Positions 58,758 to 64,000 of a DNA stretch of 64,000 bases are shown one piece after another (positions within the stretch are counted from its first letter, which is position 1; every line of letters starts with the position of its first letter). The notes beneath the pieces are model-generated. The model was not told the DNA's origin. It was given only the letters and a program-made list of their open reading frames with translations, and did no database searches. A program made the position numbers and the translations under genes. Source of the stretch: Pelomonas sp965229315 (GTDB lineage Bacteria; Pseudomonadota; Gammaproteobacteria; Burkholderiales; Burkholderiaceae_C); NCBI RefSeq assembly GCF_965229315.1, contig NZ_CBDDJA010000002.1:2356001-2420000 (forward strand). Reading direction: 5' to 3'.

Positions 58758-60152
58758 CTAGATGATCTTGGAGAAGCGCTCGCGGCTCGCGTCGGCCTGC
58801 AGGTAGCGGTCGAACACCATCGCCACGGCCCGCACGAAGTACCAGCCCAGCGGCGTGACCTGGATCGCGCCGGGCTCCATCGTGACCAGGCCCTGGACGG
58901 CGAGCTGGGCCAGCCGCTCGAACTCCGGTGCGAAGTAGCCGGGCACGTCGACCAGGTAGGACGCTGCGATGGACTCGAACTCCACGCGGCCCTGGCACAT
59001 CAGCGCCATGATGACGGCGCGGCGCAGCAGGTCGTCGCGCGTCAGCGCCAGGCCGCGCTGCACGGGCAGCTGGCGCTGGTTCAGCGCGTCCTCGTACTCG
59101 GCCAGCGTCTTGGCGTTCTGCGCGTGCGTGGCACCCACGCGGCTGATGGCGGACACGCCCAGGCCGATCAGGTCGCAGTCCGGCTGCGTCGAGTAGCCCT
59201 GGAAGTTGCGGTGCAGCCGGCCCTGGCGCTTGGCCACAGCCAGCGCGTCGTCGGGCAGCGCGAAGTGGTCCATGCCGATGTAGGTGTAGCCCTCGCCCAG
59301 CAGCGCGCTGATCGCGCCCGACAGCATGGCGAGCTTGTCGCCCGCGGGCGGCAGCAACTCGGCCACGATGCGCCGCTGCGGCTTGAAGCGCTGCGGCAGG
59401 TGCGCGTAGGCGTACATGGCGATGCGGTCGGGCCGCAACTCGGCCACCTGGGCGATGGTGCGGGCGAAGCTCGCGGGCGTCTGCAGCGGCAGGCCGTAGA
59501 TCAGGTCCACGCTGACGGACGCAAAGCCCAGCTCGCGCGCACTGCGCATCAGCGCGGCAACCGACTCGAAGGGCTGCACCCGGTGCACGGACTTCTGCAC
59601 GGCGGGGTCGAAGTCCTGCACGCCGAACGACAGCCGGTTGAAGCCCAGCGCCTTCAGGTGCGCCAGGCGCCCGCCGTCCACCGTGCGCGGGTCCACCTCG
59701 ATGGACAGCTCCGCCCCCGGCAGCAACCGGAAGTGCCGGCGCAGCGCGGCCATCAGCGCGTCCAGCTCGGCTTCGCACAGGAAGGTGGGCGAGCCGCCGC
59801 CCAGGTGCAGCTGCGACACCGGCGCGTGTCCACCCAGCGCCTGGGCCACCAGGTCCATCTCCACCGCCAGCGTCGCCAGATACGGCGCGGCGCGCTCGTG
59901 GTGCCGGGTGATGATCTTGTTGCAGGCGCAGTAGTAACAGAGCTGCTCGCAAAACGGGATGTGAACGTAGACCGACAGCGGCTGGCCGGCACCGCGCTGC
60001 GCCAGCGCCTGCAGATGCTGCAGCGCCTGGTGGGCTTCGACGAAGCGGTCGGCGGTCGGATAGGACGTGTAACGCGGGCCGGCCACGTCGTGGCGCCTCA
60101 TGTTGGCGGCGAGCAGATCGGCTTCAAGGGGGCGCAGGGTCACCGTAGGCAT
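58758..60152 (-). CDS. hemN: Oxygen-independent coproporphyrinogen III oxidase
   Basis: A 464-residue radical-SAM enzyme of anaerobic haem synthesis. YVHIPFCEQLCYYCACNK holds the cluster ligands Cys68, Cys72 and Cys75 and the extra Cys77 of true HemN. GGGSPTFL, SFGVQDFDP and DLIYGLPLQT follow. The N-terminus (YTSYPTADRF) is full length, supporting HemN rather than HemW. The start codon lies 35 bases from a consensus-like FNR box, so induction at low oxygen is expected. Confidence 0.95.
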   Translation of the reverse strand: MPTVTLRPLEADLLAANMRRHDVAGPRYTSYPTADRFVEAHQALQHLQALAQRGAGQPLSVYVHIPFCEQLCYYCACNKIITRHHERAAPYLATLAVEMDLVAQALGGHAPVSQLHLGGGSPTFLCEAELDALMAALRRHFRLLPGAELSIEVDPRTVDGGRLAHLKALGFNRLSFGVQDFDPAVQKSVHRVQPFESVAALMRSARELGFASVSVDLIYGLPLQTPASFARTIAQVAELRPDRIAMYAYAHLPQRFKPQRRIVAELLPPAGDKLAMLSGAISALLGEGYTYIGMDHFALPDDALAVAKRQGRLHRNFQGYSTQPDCDLIGLGVSAISRVGATHAQNAKTLAEYEDALNQRQLPVQRGLALTRDDLLRRAVIMALMCQGRVEFESIAASYLVDVPGYFAPEFERLAQLAVQGLVTMEPGAIQVTPLGWYFVRAVAMVFDRYLQADASRERFSKII

Positions 60153-60186
60153 GCCGCCACTGTGCCCAGGCGCGTGATGCCGCCCC

Positions 60187-60200
60187 TTGATCCAGGTCAA
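60187..60200. promoter_or_regulatory. FNR-type binding site between hemN and fnr
   Basis: TTGAT-CCAG-GTCAA matches the FNR consensus TTGAT-N4-ATCAA at nine of ten positions. It lies between divergent hemN and fnr, so one site could activate hemN and autoregulate fnr. The sequence match is direct; binding is inferred from the adjacent regulator. Confidence 0.8.
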
Positions 60201-60309
60201 GCCTGTTGCGGGAGACGGCACGAAGAATGACAACCCTTGATGCAACCCCAACGGCCTTTCGATGCTGACGACTTCCTCGAGCGTGCGAAGCCTGCCGACA
60301 ACGCCCGAC

Positions 60310-61044
60310 ATGGCCACCACCCACACCATCGCCCTCGAACCGCTGAAGGTGGCCTGCGCCAGCTGCAACCTGCGCGAACTCTGCCTGCCCGTGGGGCTGA
60401 ACGCGGGTGAGCTGCAGCAGCTGGACGGCCTCGTGGACAAGCGCCGCGCCGTGGCGCGGGGCGAGCACCTGTTCCGCAACAGTGACCGCTTCGAGGCGCT
60501 GTACGCGGTGCGTACCGGCTTCTTCAAGACCTGCGTCAGCAGCGAGGACGGCCGCGATCAGGTGACGGGGTTCCAGATGGCCGGCGAGCTGCTCGGCCTG
60601 GACGGCATCAGCAGCGACCGCCACCACTGCGACGCGGTCGCGCTGGAGGACTCGTCCGTCTGCGTCATCCACTACAGCCAGTTGGAAGAGCTGTCGCGCG
60701 AGTTCACCGTGCTGCAGCACCAGTTCCACAAGATCATGAGCCGCGAGATCGTGCGCGACCACGGCGTCATGCTGCTGCTGGGCAACATGCGCGCGGAGGA
60801 ACGGCTGGCCGCCTTCCTGCTGAACCTGACGCAGCGGCTGCAGGCGCGCGGCTTCTCGGCGTCCAGCCTCGTGCTGCGCATGACGCGTGAGGAGATCGGC
60901 AGCTACCTGGGCCTGAAGCTGGAGACGGTCAGCCGCACCTTCTCCAAGTTCCAGGACGACGGGCTGATGGAGGTCAAGCAGCGCCAGTTGCGCATCCTCG
61001 ACCAGGCAGGCCTGCAGGCGCTGGTCAACAACAGCCGCTGCTGA
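60310..61044 (+). CDS. fnr: FNR-family oxygen-responsive transcriptional regulator
   Basis: A 244-residue CRP/FNR regulator. The N-terminal cluster cysteines Cys16, Cys19 and Cys25 (ACASCNLRELC) and the central Cys118 (SSVCVIH) line up with the four 4Fe-4S ligands of E. coli FNR. The C-terminal helix-turn-helix reads TREEIGSYLGLKLETVSRTFSKFQ. It senses oxygen through its cluster and controls microaerobic genes such as hemN and the cco genes at the right edge. An earlier ATG at 60262 would add 16 unconserved residues; neither start has a clear ribosome site. Confidence 0.94.
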   Translation: MATTHTIALEPLKVACASCNLRELCLPVGLNAGELQQLDGLVDKRRAVARGEHLFRNSDRFEALYAVRTGFFKTCVSSEDGRDQVTGFQMAGELLGLDGISSDRHHCDAVALEDSSVCVIHYSQLEELSREFTVLQHQFHKIMSREIVRDHGVMLLLGNMRAEERLAAFLLNLTQRLQARGFSASSLVLRMTREEIGSYLGLKLETVSRTFSKFQDDGLMEVKQRQLRILDQAGLQALVNNSRC

Positions 61045-61156
61045 GACCCGTCCGGCGGCGGGTGGCGCGGCAGGCTGGCGCCGCGCCCGGCCCGGGTCAC
61101 CGGCGGCACCATGCTGCAGCGCACAAAACCCCCGACGTCCGCAGTAGCATGGCGCC

Positions 61157-62446
61157 ATGCGTCCCCACGTCCTCATCATCGGCTGCGGCTTCGGCGGCCT
61201 GGAGGCAGCGCGCGCGCTGCGCGCCGCGGCCGTCGACATCACCGTCGTCGACAAGACCAACCACCACCTGTTCCAGCCGCTGCTGTACCAGGTCGCAACG
61301 GCCGGCCTGTCGGCACCGTCCATCGCCGCACCCATCCGCCACCTGTTCCGTGCCCAGCGCAACGTGACGACGTTGATGGGCGAAGTCGTCGCCATCGATG
61401 CCGCCGCCAGGACGGTCTCGCTGAAGGACGGCGCCGTGCTGCACTGGGACCATCTCATCGTCGCCGCCGGCGCCACGCACAGCTACTTCGGCCGCGACGA
61501 TTGGGCGCCCTTCGCGCCCGGCCTGAAGACGCTGGACGATGCGTTCGAGATCCGCCGCCGCGTGCTGCTCGCCTTCGAGCAGGCCGAGCGCGAGGACGAC
61601 CCCGCCCGGCGCGCGGCGCTGATGCAGTTCGTCGTCGTGGGCGGCGGGCCCACCGGCGTGGAGCTGGCCGGCACCTTCGCCGAGATCGCGCGGCACACGC
61701 TGCCGGGCGAGTTCCGCCGCATCGACCCGCGCCAGGCGCGCGTGCTGCTGGTGGAAGGCAATGCGCGCGTGCTGCAGGCCATGCCCGAACGCCTGAGCGA
61801 GCGCGCCCGCGAGCAACTGGCAGCGCTGGGCGTGACGGTGCGCCTGGGCGCGCGCGTGACCGGCATCGACGCCGAGGGGCTGGACATCACGACGGCTGCC
61901 GGCCCCGAACGGCTGGCGAGCCGCTGCATCGTCTGGGCCGCGGGCGTGGCCGCATCGCCGCTGGGGCGCGCGCTGGTCGACACCACGGGCTGCACGCTGG
62001 ACCGCGCGGGCCGCGTCGTCGTCGGGCCCGACCTGAGCCTGACGGGCTTCCCGGCCATCCAGGTCATCGGCGACCTGGCCGCGGCGCAGAGCCATACGCC
62101 GGGCAAGGCGCCCACGCCCGTGCCGGGTGTGTCACCCGGCGCCAAGCAGATGGGCCGCAGCGCCGCCGCGAACATCCTGCGACGGCTGCGCGGCGAGGCC
62201 ACGGTGCCGTTCCGCTACGCTGACTATGGCAACCTCGCCACCATCGGCCGCAACAGCGCCGTCGTGGACCTGGGCACGCCGGCCGGCGCGCTGCGCTTCT
62301 CGGGCTACCCGGCCTGGCTGTTCTGGCTGTTCGCCCACGTGTACTTCCTGATCGGCTTCCGCAACCGTTTCGTCGTGCTGCTGGACTGGGCCTGGGCCTA
62401 CTGGACCTACGACCGCGGTGCGCGTGTCGTCACCCAGAAGCGATAA
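61157..62446 (+). CDS. Type II NADH dehydrogenase (NDH-2)
   Basis: A 429-residue flavoprotein that oxidises NADH and reduces quinone without pumping protons. The first dinucleotide fold LIIGCGFGGLEAARAL is at about 6-21, the second VVVGGGPTGVELAG at about 158-171. FQPLLYQVATAGLS and IGDLAA are family markers. The C-terminal hydrophobic stretch (PAWLFWLFAHVYFLIGFRNR) is the membrane-associating segment. Placed between fnr and the cco genes, it probably serves the microaerobic respiratory chain (inference). Confidence 0.92.
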   Translation: MRPHVLIIGCGFGGLEAARALRAAAVDITVVDKTNHHLFQPLLYQVATAGLSAPSIAAPIRHLFRAQRNVTTLMGEVVAIDAAARTVSLKDGAVLHWDHLIVAAGATHSYFGRDDWAPFAPGLKTLDDAFEIRRRVLLAFEQAEREDDPARRAALMQFVVVGGGPTGVELAGTFAEIARHTLPGEFRRIDPRQARVLLVEGNARVLQAMPERLSERAREQLAALGVTVRLGARVTGIDAEGLDITTAAGPERLASRCIVWAAGVAASPLGRALVDTTGCTLDRAGRVVVGPDLSLTGFPAIQVIGDLAAAQSHTPGKAPTPVPGVSPGAKQMGRSAAANILRRLRGEATVPFRYADYGNLATIGRNSAVVDLGTPAGALRFSGYPAWLFWLFAHVYFLIGFRNRFVVLLDWAWAYWTYDRGARVVTQKR

Positions 62447-62453
62447 GCCGAAG

Positions 62454-62744
62454 CTAGCGTGGCCAGCCGGGCGCGTGGCGTGACGCGCGGCCATCGTCCG
62501 GCAGGTTGACCAGCAGCAGCGCCAGGCTGGCACCCAGCGCAATGACACCCCAGAAGATCAGGAAGCTCAGCGTGTAGATCGCCTGCGGCGACAGGTCCAC
62601 CGGCGCGGCGCCGAACCAGCGCAGGTCGCCGGGGTCGACGACGGCGAAGACCAGCGCCTCCAGCATGCCGGCCGTGAGGAAGGACGACCAGGCCACCGCC
62701 ATCGCGAAGCGTGCGACGCGGGACGGCCCGGGCTGGCCGGTCAC
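62454..62744 (-). CDS. Small membrane protein of the cco cluster
   Basis: A 96-residue protein with two hydrophobic segments (about 12-35 and 55-80) and the phrase MLEALVFAVVDPGDLRWFG. Similar short proteins follow the FixH-like gene in cbb3-oxidase clusters of Burkholderiales; the function is unknown. The ATG overlaps the stop of the FixH-like gene. Confidence 0.75.
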   Translation of the reverse strand: MTGQPGPSRVARFAMAVAWSSFLTAGMLEALVFAVVDPGDLRWFGAAPVDLSPQAIYTLSFLIFWGVIALGASLALLLVNLPDDGRASRHAPGWPR

Positions 62745-63019
62745 CGCTTGGCTCCGGACGTGGGAGGAACGCCGGTGGCCGCGTGGTTGCGCGCCACCAG
62801 CGCCGGCACGATGTCGCCTTCCTTGGCGCGCAGGTCCGCGGGCTCGGCGTCGTCGGCCGCGTGCTGCGCGGTGGCGTGCAGGTCCAGCGGCGGGTCCGGG
62901 TAGTGGATGGCCAGCGCCAGCGTGATGAAGCTGGCCACCACGACGATGGCCGGGCCGCCGGCCACCAGCCAGACCATGGGTTCGCGCCAGGCGGATGTGG
63001 AAAGTGGAGCTGCAGTCAT
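62741..63019 (-). CDS. FixH/CcoH-like protein
   Basis: A 92-residue protein with one membrane helix (about 14-36, VWLVAGGPAIVVVASFITLALAI) followed by PDPPLD, as in short FixH-like proteins of this order. FixH/CcoH assists assembly or stability of cbb3 oxidase. The start at 63019 has AGGAG upstream. It lies 16 bases after ccoG. The soluble domain is shorter than in rhizobial FixH, so identification leans on context. Confidence 0.75.
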   Translation of the reverse strand: MTAAPLSTSAWREPMVWLVAGGPAIVVVASFITLALAIHYPDPPLDLHATAQHAADDAEPADLRAKEGDIVPALVARNHAATGVPPTSGAKR

Positions 63020-63035
63020 GGGAATCTCCTGGCCG

Positions 63036-64000
<965 letters not shown>

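Noticed and set aside
60236..60250. Second TTGAT near fnr (TTGATGCAAC)
   Set aside because: The other half-site is missing, so it is not a credible FNR box.

Overview
This is chromosomal DNA from a high-GC Gram-negative bacterium. It has two TonB-dependent receptors, lipid A synthesis (LpxH), a periplasmic cyclophilin, ClpS/ClpA, an oxygen-sensing FNR and the cbb3-oxidase assembly gene ccoG. Gene content and the strong G/C bias point to a betaproteobacterium of the order Burkholderiales, plausibly the Roseateles/Mitsuaria/Rubrivivax group. That placement is inference from gene content; no rRNA gene is present. There is no sign of prophage, insertion sequences or CRISPR. Genes are packed tightly, many with stop/start overlaps (ATGA, GTGA, TTGA), and no gene-free stretch exceeds 300 bases.

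Layout. Bases 1-1453 hold the 3' end of rsgA and a lipoprotein. Bases 1459-6821 (minus) look like one operon: a periplasmic binding protein, two short-chain dehydrogenases, a membrane-anchored penicillin-acylase-family hydrolase and a small membrane protein. An orphan sensor histidine kinase (6996-8621) diverges from it. Bases 8875-16202 (minus) are a complete sucrose-use locus: LacI-type regulator, an 18-bp perfect palindrome as probable operator, TonB receptor, fructokinase, sugar MFS transporter and sucrose phosphorylase. Next come an MHS-type transporter (16333-18012) and a minus-strand run of DsbA-like protein, DUF1289, YbaK-type deacylase and a cyanophycinase. A second, exported cyanophycinase (20993-22465) diverges from a TonB receptor (22623-25343). 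I read these as a possible polymer or dipeptide scavenging locus, the most interesting candidate system here.

Bases 25336-35390 carry mixed metabolic genes: thioesterase, YceH, SDR, ETF-ubiquinone oxidoreductase, DUF72, an A/T-richer coiled-coil orphan, a PaiB-like protein, a large soluble double-sensor protein with a CheW tail, and FdhD. Bases 35529-41839 are a LysR-controlled set: pirin, isochorismatase-like hydrolase, amidohydrolase, a shortened DoxX-like protein and an MFS exporter.

Bases 41911-58035 are mostly housekeeping: tRNA-Ser(GCU), lysC, tilS, accA, an AlkA-type glycosylase, cysS, a TPR protein, two tandem cyclophilins, lpxH, mtfA, clpA/clpS and a cold-shock protein. Two unrelated NADP-isocitrate dehydrogenases (monomeric and dimeric) converge on a shared terminator. 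Bases 58097-64000 are a microaerobic module: a TauE/SafE-like membrane protein and hemN diverge from fnr across an FNR box. They are followed by NDH-2 and, on the minus strand, ccoG (cut by the window end), a FixH-like protein and a small membrane protein.
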